From Alopecurus myosuroides (Eukaryota; Streptophyta; Magnoliopsida; Poales; Poaceae), in the NCBI GenBank assembly GCA_028641055.1, contig CM054058.1, positions 500,171,919 to 500,235,918 of the forward strand: 64,000 bases of DNA. Direction: 5' to 3'. Shown one piece after another: positions 1 to 10,357 of this stretch. Made by a program: the position numbers and the translations under genes. The notes under the pieces were generated by a model that made no database searches, was not told where the DNA came from, and saw only the letters and a program-made list of their open reading frames with translations. Within the stretch, counting starts at the first letter, position 1, and each line of letters starts with the position of its first letter.

Positions 1-1
1 G

Positions 2-3000
2 CCTATTACACGTTGGGAACAGCCGGAGGAGCCGGCATGGACTCCGCGCGACCCAAGCGATGGAAAGGATGACACTGCATCCATTAAGGACTTGCTGGAA
101 GATCGGTATGAGAAGGAAAACAGCGAGGAAGAACAATACGAATCTACACCGGGCATCATGCGCCGGGTTGCAGTTTATGCGGCTCCCGCGATCAATCTCA
201 ATCAAGAAAACGCAGCCGCGGCGCCAGCCGCGGCGGCTCAGGCAGTAGCCCAGCAGCAAGGTACAGTTGACCCGGTCTTGGTCCAGGTCGATGGAGAGTC
301 GGCATCAGTCACCAGTCGCCCAGCAGACGAGGAGCGACACGCAAATATGTTTGGGTTCCAAGCAAACCGGACACCGGGGGCGGGCCCCTCGAATCCGCGC
401 CACCCGGCTCTGTTTGATAATAATTTGATCTTGGACCCCACGGTCTTGGCCACAGTTATTACCCCAGAAAACGCAGCAGAGCGCGTAAGAGACCTGGACG
501 TGGCTCGTCGTGCATTGGAGCAGCAAAGAAGGCAAGTAGAAGCAGAAAGGCAGGGGATGGCCGCGCGGCAGCGCGAATTGGATGACCGAGAGACCCGGCT
601 CCGGGAGGAAACGACAAGGATGCACCAAAGGCACCGAACTATGCTGCCGGCAACAGGAGGGGTTATTAACCCGACTGCCCTGGTGTTCACGCCTCAAGAT
701 CAGCCGATTCCACCGGTGAACCAAGGGACCATACCGCGACCGTCAACAGGAGCACAGCCGGTAAACGCGCCAGCCGGGTTACCTTTGCCGCAGACGGGGG
801 TGACAGCCGGCAATACCATGCCACCACCACCATCACGATTCCACACACCAGCAGGCCATTACAACAATCCCATGGACAACGTGTACGCAGCAACGCTCGC
901 ATTGAACCAGATTCCTGTAGGAGATTCGCCTCATGCAGAGGGAACCCGACGAGCGATCGATCTGCTACACACCGCGGTAGCACAGCAAGCCAATTATCCG
1001 GATCATAGAAGCGGAATGCATGGGACGCCGTACGTCAGTCAGCAGCAGGGCAATGTCCAAGCAAGTGCGGCACGACGAAGGGAAGAGCAACAGCAAATGC
1101 CGCCTCCACCGCGTATCCAGACAGTACCAGCAGTATCAGCAGCGCAGGCGGTGGTGGACAGTTCCAGGGCCAGAAGAGCCGGGGCCGGGTCTGCAGGGCA
1201 CGAATTGCCGGTGGCGCCGCACCTCGTGGCACCCCCAGCCGGGTCACGTGTCTCCCGAGTAAGACCAGCCCCAACCACCCTGGCGGGACCCAAGTGCCTC
1301 TCGGACGATATCAGAGCAGAACCTTACCCGGAGAAGTTCAAAGAACCGGGGAAAGTAGTAAATTATGAGCCAACAATGGATCCAGAAACGTGGCTGAGCA
1401 GCTACGAGATGGCAATGTCAATTCGCAACGCATCCGAGAATCTCCAAGCCAAATTCATGTACTTAATGATGTCAGAGGGAGCAGCAAAGTTATGGTTCAC
1501 CAATTTACCGGAAAAGTCGATCAAATCGTGGGAGGAACTAAAGACCGCATTTATCAAGCACTTTCATGGGACGTGCAGAAAGTTATTTACTATTGATGAT
1601 TTAGAAAGATGCGTTCAGAAGAAAGGAGAGTCAGCACGCAGCTGGGTACGCCGGGTTATGGAGATACTCCACTCGTCTACAGATATCCAGCCTAAGGACG
1701 CGCTACAAGCTATGGCAAAAACATGTAAGTATGTTCCTTTAGTGCAAAAGCTAACTCGCATGAAATCTAGTAGGAATGCAGCGGAGGTTACGATGGGAGA
1801 GTTAATGGATGCATGCAACAAACACGCTGCAACGGATACCACAGAGGAGGAAGTTGATGACAAGAAAGCAAAAGCAAACACAGGTAACAGTGGGAAAACC
1901 GGCAATGGATCGGCGCCAAACAATAATGGAAATAGCCAGAACAAACGCCCGTTTGAAGGGAATTCCGAGTTTGTAGCCAACACGGAGGCCGGGTCTTCAA
2001 GACCTAGATCCGAAGGAAATTTTAATACTGGAAATCACAATGGGGGACACTACCAAGGACCTCCAAGACCAAGCAACAGTTGGGACATATTTAGGATGGC
2101 ATGCCCGAAGCATAGCAGGAACGGCAAGCCGGCCAATCATTCGTTGGAGCAGTGTGCCGACTTACAAAGGTGGAAGAACGAGGAAGTGAACAGAGCCATG
2201 CGAGGTGCGGGCCGAGGAGGAGGCCCGGGCCTAGGTGGAAATTTGGGCAACGGACCGCCCCCAGCCGGCAACCCGCCAGCTGGAAATCAAGGTAACAATC
2301 AAGGGGGAGCGGGAGGTTTTCAAGCTAACCCCAAACAGCTGGGTCAATATCACGTGCACACTACGGGAGGCTCTAACAAGGATAAGAAGATACTGAAACA
2401 AGCAGTTAATTCGGTCTCTTCCGCTGTTCCAAGATATTTGAGGTGGTCAGAACAAGAGGTAACATGGAGCAGGAAGGATCACCCGGACAGAGTTGATCAC
2501 CCGGGAGTCTTAGCTTTGGTAGTGGCACCACAGGTCAACGGCTACGAGCTGAAAAAAGTCTTGATGGATGGAGGAAGTAGTATCAATATCCTGTACTGGG
2601 AAACTTTTCTGCGTATGGGCTTAAAGGAATCGCAGCTGCAAAAGAGTACAACAGTTTTTCACGGGATAGTGCCGGGTCATTCGGCATGCCCCGAAGGAAA
2701 GGTGGCACTGGAGGTAGCTTTTGGAGAGTCAAAGGACAATTACCGAGTCGAGTGGCTTACCTTTGAGGTAGTAAAGTTGCGCAGTCCTTATCATGCATTG
2801 TTTGGAAGGCCGGCTTATGCCAAATTCATGGCAAGACCGTGTTATGTGTACCTACAGCTGAAAATCCCGGGTCCTAAGAAGACCATTACAATACACGGAA
2901 ATCGGGATATAGCAGCTGAATGTGATGAGGGAGATGCGGCAATGGCCGAGCAAGCCTGCAGGAAGGAAGAGCTCAAACATTACCGTTCTCAGGTGGACCT

Positions 3001-3277
3001 AGAAGAGAGGACAACGTCAAAAAAGCCAACTCCTGAGGGGGACAAAGCAGAAATTAGGGCAGAACAAAACCCTAAGATGGTAGGCTTCATCAGGAGCGAT
3101 CCTTTCAAAACTCCTAGCAGGAAAGAAGAAGACGTACCGTCATCCGCAGCTGATCACGCTTCAAGGACGATATACCCGGATTGGCTAGCAAATCCGGTAC
3201 TCATTGTGAAAGGGCCTAGCAAATGGAGAATGTGCATCGGCCGTACCAACGCGAGGCCGATCCTCGAGAATAACTAA
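2..3277 (+). CDS. Gypsy gag-protease polyprotein, 5'-partial, truncated at start of RT
   Basis: The frame is open from the left edge of the window to a stop at 3275-3277, so the start is outside. The order is: a Gln/Ala/Pro-rich N-terminal part with a short coiled coil (residues encoded about 500-630); a retrotransposon gag core (about 1315-1700, including METWLSSYEMAM-like and KLWFTNLPEKSIKSWEEL-like segments); an Asn/Gly-rich linker; a Cys/His cluster (CPKHSRNGKPANHSLEQC, about 2100-2155); and an aspartic protease whose active site reads MDGGSS (about 2565-2580). DGGSS in place of DTG/DSG is usual in Tat elements. The last 30 residues, beginning PDWLANPVLIVKGPSKWRMC, match the entry to the RT domain and then run into a stop. 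It would form virus-like particles and process Gag, but it cannot supply RT or integrase. Confidence 0.88.
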   Translation, partial: PITRWEQPEEPAWTPRDPSDGKDDTASIKDLLEDRYEKENSEEEQYESTPGIMRRVAVYAAPAINLNQENAAAAPAAAAQAVAQQQGTVDPVLVQVDGESASVTSRPADEERHANMFGFQANRTPGAGPSNPRHPALFDNNLILDPTVLATVITPENAAERVRDLDVARRALEQQRRQVEAERQGMAARQRELDDRETRLREETTRMHQRHRTMLPATGGVINPTALVFTPQDQPIPPVNQGTIPRPSTGAQPVNAPAGLPLPQTGVTAGNTMPPPPSRFHTPAGHYNNPMDNVYAATLALNQIPVGDSPHAEGTRRAIDLLHTAVAQQANYPDHRSGMHGTPYVSQQQGNVQASAARRREEQQQMPPPPRIQTVPAVSAAQAVVDSSRARRAGAGSAGHELPVAPHLVAPPAGSRVSRVRPAPTTLAGPKCLSDDIRAEPYPEKFKEPGKVVNYEPTMDPETWLSSYEMAMSIRNASENLQAKFMYLMMSEGAAKLWFTNLPEKSIKSWEELKTAFIKHFHGTCRKLFTIDDLERCVQKKGESARSWVRRVMEILHSSTDIQPKDALQAMAKTCKYVPLVQKLTRMKSSRNAAEVTMGELMDACNKHAATDTTEEEVDDKKAKANTGNSGKTGNGSAPNNNGNSQNKRPFEGNSEFVANTEAGSSRPRSEGNFNTGNHNGGHYQGPPRPSNSWDIFRMACPKHSRNGKPANHSLEQCADLQRWKNEEVNRAMRGAGRGGGPGLGGNLGNGPPPAGNPPAGNQGNNQGGAGGFQANPKQLGQYHVHTTGGSNKDKKILKQAVNSVSSAVPRYLRWSEQEVTWSRKDHPDRVDHPGVLALVVAPQVNGYELKKVLMDGGSSINILYWETFLRMGLKESQLQKSTTVFHGIVPGHSACPEGKVALEVAFGESKDNYRVEWLTFEVVKLRSPYHALFGRPAYAKFMARPCYVYLQLKIPGPKKTITIHGNRDIAAECDEGDAAMAEQACRKEELKHYRSQVDLEERTTSKKPTPEGDKAEIRAEQNPKMVGFIRSDPFKTPSRKEEDVPSSAADHASRTIYPDWLANPVLIVKGPSKWRMCIGRTNARPILENN

Positions 3278-4323
3278 AGCAGTGTAATGGACGGCAGGTT
3301 TCATACGCACTCTTTTCCTATCCAGGGTACCTAAGGGGACTGGAAGGTTTTTAATGAGGCGGCCTGCTGATTCAAAAAAGAAATTTTTATCGATAAAAGA
3401 AGATGGTCTCGAGTCTTATCATGGTCTTTGCTTCAGTTACAAGTAAGTAATGATTGTTATTATCAATACGTCAATATCATTGAAATACGTCACGTGCATA
3501 TAGGTCTTCGGGGATTGGTGTGCTTAAATAAGTAATCACAAACCCGGAGACTCGGCCTTGATGCCTATGAGTTATGAGGGCTGATTACTCGAAAAAACGG
3601 GTACGGCTGCAATCTTATAACCGGACAAAGGAGCCAAATTTCTTGATTATTCTTACTTAAGCTTGATGTGACTCGCGCTAAAGTGGCATGATCTGTTCGC
3701 TTACGATTACAATCAAACTATGCAGCCCAATGGGACTTGCTTGACCCTGTTTTTCGTATAGATGTAACAGCATGGTATCCACGCGAAAGCCGGCTTACAG
3801 TACAAGATAATCAAAAGGGTCATCTAAACCACAAGTCCATGCAGAGTATAAGGCTCAAATAGCCGGAAACTCAACAAGTATTAAGCATGACTTCAGTATT
3901 TATGTGAATAGCTATTGGTCTTCAGCTTGGTAAAGAGCAGTTTGTCATCTGAGAAAGGCCACGCCCCCTTAGCTCGTACTTTGGGTCATGGGGACTGGTG
4001 ACTTTGAGACAGAAGCAAACTGCTTAACTACTAAAGCTCGTAAACCTTAGTTTCCGAGTCTTGGGGACTTAAAGAAAAGTCCGTCTATCAAAACCTACGA
4101 TACTCGGTTAGCCGAGTCTCAAAAGGGAATCAAAAGCAAGAGTTCAAAGTATCGAGAATAAGCTTACATGTAACACAAGGATCGAGATTATCAAAAGCCG
4201 GGAGAGGCAAAGAGTTATCATAAATTAACAAGCACAAAAGTCTTAATATCAGTATCAATGTTGCACAGGCGCACCGCTAAAGATCATATCAGTCTCGAGA
4301 AATGCAAAGCACTAGGTATCATC
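3278..4323. other. Gypsy internal region without recognisable genes
   Basis: About 1 kb between the gag-protease stop and the end of the antisense gene. I see no reading frame with domain similarity on either strand. It occupies the place where RT, RNase H and integrase would be, and is AT-richer than gag. Confidence 0.5.
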
Positions 4324-7300
4324 CTATTCGGCATCCTGGGAGTGGTCCTCCGGGTCTTCGTCTTGGACTTGCTCCTTGGCTTTGCCAGCAGTTTTACCCG
4401 GACTCTTCACGTCAGGACGGACAGGAGGAGGAACGGCTGGTGTTGAGGTAGACGGCTTTACGCCTAGTTCGGTTTCCCTCTTCGCAGCCTCTTCTTTCCT
4501 CCTGGCCAGGTCAGTCGACCACTTTTCCAGCATATCAAAAGGAGGGGGTGCCTCCACCAGAATAACCTTGCCCTCAGAGTCATATCAGCTCATAATTGTG
4601 TTTAGATCCATTTTATCTGCCAAAGTTGTGGCCGAGTGACGTACCGAAGATTGTATAGCTTTGAAGTCCTGGGGTTTAAACTTAGACCCGTCAGCCTTGA
4701 ATTCTGGGAACCCGGATACTACCTTGGCCGGGTCAAGCTTAGGAAAATAAGCCTTCGCCAGCGTCAAAGCCCGGGTCATCCCAATCCGGCAAGACGAACG
4801 CTTCAATATTTCAATCCATCCAGGCGCTGTGGAAAGGGCCTGCACGAGATTTTCTTCGCCCGGGTATACCTCCGAAGGCCACTTTATAGCATCCAGCAAA
4901 AGTTTCGTGCCGGCAAAAAATGTCCGGAGCACAGTCTTTAGAGTTTTGGCCTGAGTAACGGCGTTCTCCTCCGGAGCAGCAAGGTTAGCACCTGCAATCG
5001 AAACACACAAAAGCATATCAGTAATATTGGTTATTACAACGGCAAGATAGAGATACGCAAGTTAATTGCAAATAGCAAACTTACTTAGCAAGATACGGTA
5101 AGTGTCCGTAATTTGAGTCGACAGGTTATTCAGCGAGGATTGGGCAGCATTGTATTTGTTCTTGTATTTGGAGACATCTTTTTTCAAAGTCTTTATCTCC
5201 GCTTCAAGGGTTTCCCTACGCTTTGTTTCCGCAAGCAAGAGCTGCTCAGTTTTAAGTAATGTTTCATCCGACTGAGTTATCTCCGCCTGCAAAGAATGAG
5301 TGCAACTGTAAGCCGGATATCGCGAGAATATTTCCTTCTGAGAAAATAATTACAGAAAATTATTATGCGAAGTACCGAGAATAATTACAGAAAATTATGC
5401 TCGGAACTTGGGGACTGGATGTATAGTAAGAAGTGTCAAGTAAGATTACCTGATGTGCTGCAGCCATACGCTCTAGGATATTTCCTTCCGAAGCTTTCAT
5501 GGCGAGAAGAGCGCTCATCAGCTGGTTAAAATCAGCGTTATCCGAGTTAGATGACTCGGGTACCTGGAAAGTGGGAAAAGGAGCTTTTCTTGTAACAGGA
5601 GGTGGCACCCGGGTCATCCGAATGTCGGAGTCTGGTCCCCCTCCCGCGCTCGAAGCTGCTCCCTTCTCCTTCTCGCCTGCGTGCGAAGCGATTGGATACC
5701 CGGTGTCATGCCTAGCTGGCTCCGGTGGCGACGCTTGCTCGTCGCCAGTTGTGGTGAAGGCATCATCAGCCGGCTCGTTCTCGACCCGGACCTTAGCCTC
5801 AGTGTCCTCCTGGTCGCTAGTAACAACCGTGGCTCTGAAGAAGGTGCGAAGGCACAATTAATCTTTGGTTATGAAAAAGGCGATAAAAGCTCGGTATAAT
5901 GTCAGGAAAAGGCGTTTACCCGGTGTTCACCGGGAAGTCCGAAGGAAAGCCGCTGCTAGACCCGGAAGATACTGAAAAATGCCAAGCAAGGTTTGAGATT
6001 ATGTTGCAAAGGAATGTCCGGAAAGAGTTTTTATTTACGATATAAATACCAGAGTGTCGAGCCGGGGGCGATGAAGTGCCCGGGTTAAGGGCCTCGTTGC
6101 CTGGATGGTTCCGGGTTACTCGGCGCCTAGTCGCGGGTGGCTCCTTCATTTATGATCAAAAGGGGTGAAGGTGGGGTTAGCCCCGAAATGACGTTATGGG
6201 AACAAAAATTAAAGTGCAAGGGAACGAAATAAAAACCTGGAGGGCGATCCTCTGGGATTTCCTTTTGGATCCAGCTTTGGTGGCCGGCTCCGGCTCGTCC
6301 TCCTCGCTGGCGGACTCTTCCCAGCCATCTGTCTCTTCTTCCTCGTCTTGGTCCTCTCGTTCTGAAAGGTATTGAAGATATAGCATAAGGAAAAAGAGGA
6401 GACAGGATATAATGTGTGCAAGGGGGTTAAGTATGCACCTTCGTCCGAATTAACGGCGTCATCTTCCTCCTCCGCGTCTCCAGAATTGGGAGGAGTGTCG
6501 ATTGTCCAAAAGTCATTATCGGCCTGAGGTGAAAATGCCAGGGTAAGGGCCAATATTGAGTCAAGAGAAGCGGATAAAAGATGGCTTGTTAGAATCCAAA
6601 ATCAAAGGGTATAAAACTTACTGCGGGGGCCGGGTTCTCGAGGGTAAAAGGCTCTAATCCGGCTATGTTCCGGATTACCTCGAGCTTCTCTGTTAAGAAA
6701 CCTTTAATCGTCTTGTTTGTATCATTAGGAGCGAAGGTGCTGGTGGAGTATCGGATCGGGTCCGTGTTTTGACCCGAATATTCGCACATCAGTTTTTCAC
6801 GAATAGAGTTGGGCTGGATGCGGAAGCTAACCCAGGTTTTCACCAAGTTTAGCCCGATGAGGCCTCGGGCTGATAAGATGGAGATCTTAGCCAACGAAGG
6901 CAAGATCGCCTCCCTGTCCGAGTCAGAGGCGAAGGCATTGAAAGACTCGGAAATGTCAAGCTGACCCTCCGAGTAACCCGGCAACTTCTTCTCGCCGGGT
7001 GGGGAGGTATCCTGGCAGTAGAAGTATGAGAGCTGCCAGTGCTTTACATGAGAATTGAGAGTGAGGGGAGGTATCAAGGAATTCTTGCGGCGCTGGATAG
7101 AAACCCCGCCGCAAGTAAGAAGTGCGCCGTCACCGCTTTCGCGGCACGGCTTGCACTGAAAGAGTTCAACAAAGAGAGCCAGACTTGGCGGAGTGCACAA
7201 GTAAGACTCGGAAAGAACGATAAAGTGGGTGATGTTCAGAACGGAGTTTGGGCCTATATCGAAAATACGGAGGTTGTAGTGATCTAGGACGTCACGAAAG

Positions 7301-7551
7301 AAAGGGTGACCCGGAGGCCTGAAGCCCCGGGTCACGTGTTCGACGAAACATATTACCTCATCCGTTGCTGGAGAAGGCCGGGTTTCGTTGCTTGGTACTC
7401 TCCAGCGGATAGATTCCTGGGGAGGAAGGATTCCAAGCTCGACCAACTCCTCCAGTTTGGCCTTGGTAACGGAGGATCTCCCCCAATTGGCTGAAATGGA
7501 GTTAGTGGATTTAGCTTTAGCCGACTGTTTCCCCTGCCTCTTGGGTGCCAT
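4324..7551 (-). CDS. Antisense spliced gene of the Gypsy element (putative gypsy-type transposon / Transposase_28-like protein)
   Basis: A multi-exon gene on the strand opposite to gag. The first coding exon starts at ATG 7551 (MAPKRQGKQSAKAK) and ends near 6622 at a GCA|GTAAGT donor. It includes GFRPPGHPFFRDVLDHYNL, a hallmark of the Pfam 'putative gypsy type transposon' family (Transposase_28). Further exons are visible at about 6525-6437 (acidic), 6363-6240 (Glu-rich, then basic), 5830-5450 (ending at CATCAG|GTAATC), 5290-5085 (a coiled coil rich in Glu, Leu and Lys) and about 4998-4324. A TGA interrupts the last exon just upstream of 4580, so the copy is probably decayed. Antisense genes at this place are known from Grande and related Tat elements; their function is unknown. 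A minus-strand TATA box and a leader donor (about 8060) lie upstream. Confidence 0.65.
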
Positions 7552-8720
7552 GGGGTTGACCTGGTGAAACATCAAAGGAAAGGAGGTGAGAAGCGAAAAC
7601 TCGGAAATTAATGAATAATCAGTTACCGATAATTTAAACATGATCCGGGTATTGCCTTGCTGGATCAAGTACGATCTGTCCGGGTATCGCATGTCGTTAC
7701 GGAAGCTGTGAAGTTTTTCCGTAAAGCAAGTGTCTGGGGAAGGTAGAGGGATACCCTTATGTCTATTATCAGCAAGTGAGCCGGAGAAGTGAGATTTTCC
7801 GGATGATAAGAACAAGGGCGGAAATTTTTGGTGGTCCGAGCCCAGATGGGAAATCCAATTTCTGTATTTAAGGCCAAGCTAATGATACTTAGTGGTAGGG
7901 GAGTAAGATAAGCTGCGCATCCTATCTATGGGAGTAGTTATGGTAAACACTAGTGAGTCAATTCGGCAGGGCCCGAGAAGCTGCAGGCGACTCGATTCAG
8001 ATCTGGTCTAAGGAAAAGCTAAGAGATTGCACGGTTAGGTTGGAGGATATCAAGAACTTACCGGAGGAGGTTGAAGTAGGGATTTGCGGAGACAGATGGC
8101 GCAAGATTGATGCCCTTTCGCGATTTCTGGCCGGCGAATCGGGGGCTTAGTGGTGGATTTGGGAGCTGGAGTGGGTTGCACGGTGGCGGAGCGCAAGCGA
8201 TGGCGGATGGGCTTCGGCGATGTGCGTAGGGCCTCCGTGGTGGCACTCCGCGAACTCGAGCTTGAGGAGAAGAGGAATGGGGGAAATGAGCCGTTAGGGT
8301 TGAGTTTGCTCCTTGCGGTCTATTTATAATAGCCCGGGTGGAAAAGCCTAACCTAACGGGCGAAACCCGGGAGGTGCGGAGTAATAGTTGGCTATTTTGA
8401 AATTTGAAAGACGCGCCTTGTGCACAGATCGATATAACCCAGAGAAAAAGGAAGGGGAAATCTCTTTCCTGGTATTAGCGACAGTTATCGAGGAAGATGT
8501 GAAATCATCGAGTTTCCTATTAAGACTCAAGTCTGGAAGATTGAGGGAGAGCCTTTGGGGGAGAGCCGGGTTGTTACCTGATCCCCTTGGTGCTAATCCC
8601 AGCCATTCGTCAACATATTGTGTCTTGATCTTCATGTGTTTTTGTATCCAATATTTCTGCAGGGAATAGCCAGCACTTCGAAGAGTAAATCTTGGAAGCC
8701 CGGGCTATTCTGGGGACTAC
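7552..8720. other. Antisense-gene leader and polypurine-tract region
   Basis: No coding region is supported here. The stretch holds the leader and promoter of the minus-strand gene, and just before the LTR a purine-rich TGGGGACTAC that can serve as the plus-strand primer. Confidence 0.45.
8321..8330 (-). promoter_or_regulatory. TATA box of the antisense Gypsy gene
   Basis: On the minus strand this reads ATTATAAATA. It is followed by a CT-rich leader and by CTCCG|GTAAGT at about 8060, a good 5' splice donor for a leader intron ending before ATG 7551. This suggests the antisense gene has its own RNA polymerase II promoter inside the element. Confidence 0.55.
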
Positions 8721-9175
8721 TGATGGGGGGGATGGTAACCCGGTAGGCCAACTCCAAGGTGTGATCCGGCCCAAAGGGTGCTGCACAGGATCCGGCTAAG
8801 AATAAAGAGACTTCTGGAAGGCCCAAAGTGTGTAGGCCTCGTAACCCGGATTGTGGGTTGCGGTAAGGAAAGCTAGGGTTTGTAAGTAAAGTTCGAGTAG
8901 GACTCAAGATGTGCCTTGAAGGGCAAGTTAGGGGTGTACGGGTGCTTTATAAACCGGCCCCTAGGTTTGGTTTGCCAGAGATCCAAGTCATAGTTGTAAC
9001 ACCTGTTATCGAGTATCCAGCATAATTCATATTGAGATCCGGCGAGTTATTTTCCGGTTCTTAGATTGCTTTCCGCCATGTCTTCCTTCGAGCTAAACCC
9101 TCTCCCGAATACCTGTGTCGACTTGCCCCAAGATCAGTTACCCCCGGTAACATCTGCCGTGATTATCCCACGACA
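8721..9175 (+). repeat. 3' LTR of the Gypsy element
   Basis: It begins TGATGGGG directly after a purine-rich tract and ends CCCACGACA, so it has the TG...CA form. A TATA box (TTTATAAA, 8946-8953) sits at the place expected for the U3/R boundary. Beyond the end the sequence changes to CACTA subterminal repeats. The right border could be off by about 3 bases. The 5' LTR is not in the window, so identity between LTRs (age) cannot be judged. Confidence 0.7.
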
Positions 9176-9290
9176 CCAATGGTCCCGGTTCGTGGCACGA
9201 CCCGGGACGAATCCCTAGCCACAGGCCACGTGGCGCGCGCATGGGCATTGGTCCCGGATCATACCCCTAACCGGGACCAATGTCCCTTCC
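9176..9290. repeat. Left subterminal repeats of CACTA element 1
   Basis: Alternating GGTCCCGGTT, CCCGGGAC and AACCGGGACCAATG units. The same units occur at 53935-54120 next to the end of element 2. Such subterminal repeats are the usual binding sites of the TNPA-type protein in En/Spm elements. Confidence 0.7.
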
Positions 9291-9331
9291 CCTAGAAATG
9301 CGGCCACAGCCCCGTCCCTTTTTTTTTAAGC

Positions 9332-9390
9332 ATGGGTGGTATTGTCTGTCCGCGTGGCGCATGGGTGGTATTGTCTGTCCGCGTGGCGCG
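9332..9390. repeat. Two tandem 29-bp units upstream of the AP2 gene
   Basis: ATGGGTGGTATTGTCTG... starts at 9332 and again at 9361. They lie about 30 bp upstream of the TATA box of the AP2 gene. Element 2 has a different duplicated unit (21 bp, twice) at the same place. Confidence 0.75.
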
Positions 9391-9419
9391 GGAGTTGTAA
9401 CGCGTGGCCATGAATGCGT

Positions 9420-9427
9420 GTTATAAA
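9420..9427 (+). promoter_or_regulatory. TATA box of the AP2-domain gene
   Basis: GTTATAAAC, about 40 bp before the ATG at 9467. The same GTTATAAACTGCCGC is kept in element 2 (minus strand, 50011-50020). It argues that the ATG at 9467 is the real start and not the in-frame ATG at 9410, which lies upstream of this box. Confidence 0.6.
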
Positions 9428-9466
9428 CTGCCGCACCTCCACTCCACGCACCGTCGTGCCACCACC

Positions 9467-10069
9467 ATGCCTCCGAGGAGGAACAACACTACCGGTTTCC
9501 GCGGAGTTCGATCGCGGCAGAACGGAATGTTCACCGCGACTATCCGCTTCGGGGACGACCGCATCCCCCTCGGCTCCTTTGCGACGGCCTCGGAGGCCGC
9601 CCGCGCTTGGGACGCGGCGGCCTGGCGCCTCGGCCGCCCGCGGTCGTTGATGAATTTTAGCGACTGCCACACCCTCTGGGAAGCGGAGGCCAGGGCGCCG
9701 ACGCCGCAGATCGTCACTGCCGTCGACCACCGCCACCTCAGGCACCACGCGTTTCAGGGCCTAGTCGACGCCAGGGACGACCGCGTGGTCCGCGAGTACT
9801 ACCGGAACAATCCGGGTGAGGAGAGCGCCAACGAGGAGCTATGGCAGACCCGCGCGGCTGAGCGGGCGGAGCGGCGCCTCGAACGCCACCTCGAGTTAGA
9901 TGCCGCTCGGGAGGCGAGGACGAAGGCGCTGCAAGCGCTCCGTCGGGCCGACCACGCCGGCGAAGTCTGGGCCTCCGACGATCCGAGGTGGGGGCCTATC
10001 TCGAAAATACCATCATGCACCTCCTCCGACGACGAGGAGGTCACCGACGACGACGAGGACGAAGAATAG
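9467..10069 (+). CDS. Transposon-borne AP2/ERF-domain protein (200 aa, intact)
   Basis: Single exon. The start was chosen at ACCACCATG, a good plant context just after the TATA box. Residues about 8-60 form an AP2/ERF DNA-binding domain: the segments GFRGVRSRQNG, ATIRFGDDRIPLGSF and EAARAWDAAAWRL carry the RGVR, LG-F and AA-A-DAAA hallmarks, ending in MNF. The rest is a helical Arg/Glu-rich part with a run of Ala, Arg and Glu (about residues 120-165) and an acidic C-terminus ending DDDEDEE, which could act as an activation domain. AP2 domains bind short GC-rich sites, so a role in regulating or binding the element itself is plausible; that is inference. A decayed paralogue sits at the same place in element 2 (49330-49943), so the gene is standard cargo of this family and not a chance capture. 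It is followed tail-to-tail by gene B. Confidence 0.85.
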   Translation: MPPRRNNTTGFRGVRSRQNGMFTATIRFGDDRIPLGSFATASEAARAWDAAAWRLGRPRSLMNFSDCHTLWEAEARAPTPQIVTAVDHRHLRHHAFQGLVDARDDRVVREYYRNNPGEESANEELWQTRAAERAERRLERHLELDAAREARTKALQALRRADHAGEVWASDDPRWGPISKIPSCTSSDDEEVTDDDEDEE

Positions 10070-10357
10070 CGCACTAGCGCGTCTGTTTTCTGTTGGCTGT
10101 TTAATAAAATAATTTGTTGTATTCCGGCAAACAGTGGCCCTCTAGCTCGTCTGTTTTCTGTTTTCCGTGTGGTTTTTCCTGATTTGTTGGATTCAGATCT
10201 AATGGCATTTCGATAGACGTTAAAAAGAGGGGGACATGTATTTCGATAGATAAACAAGGCACGGTACACATAATGGCAAGATTGGATCTAAATCTAAACG
10301 GAGAGCATAGATCTAAATAAACAAGGCAGTACATAATGGCAAAAGTGCATCGATCTA

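Larger units (their letters stand above)
1..9175 (+). mobile_element. Tat-lineage Gypsy LTR retrotransposon, 5' end outside the window, internally deleted
   Basis: The element runs from before the window to the end of its 3' LTR. It contains a gag-protease reading frame (2-3277), a stretch without plus-strand genes, a spliced minus-strand gene (4324-7551) and a 3' LTR (about 8721-9175). A gag-protease frame with a DGGSS active site together with an antisense extra gene is the plan known for Tat/Grande/RIRE2-type Gypsy elements. Reverse transcriptase, RNase H and integrase are missing: the frame stops just inside the first conserved residues of the RT region. The element is therefore a non-autonomous deletion derivative. 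The sequence right after the LTR is CACTA subterminal sequence, so the element inserted into CACTA element 1. The five bases CCAAT at 9176-9180 would be its target duplication, but the other copy lies outside the window. Confidence 0.85.

Noticed and set aside
9410..9466. Upstream in-frame ATG as start of the AP2 protein
   Set aside because: It lies before the TATA box conserved in both elements; the ATG at 9467 has the better context.
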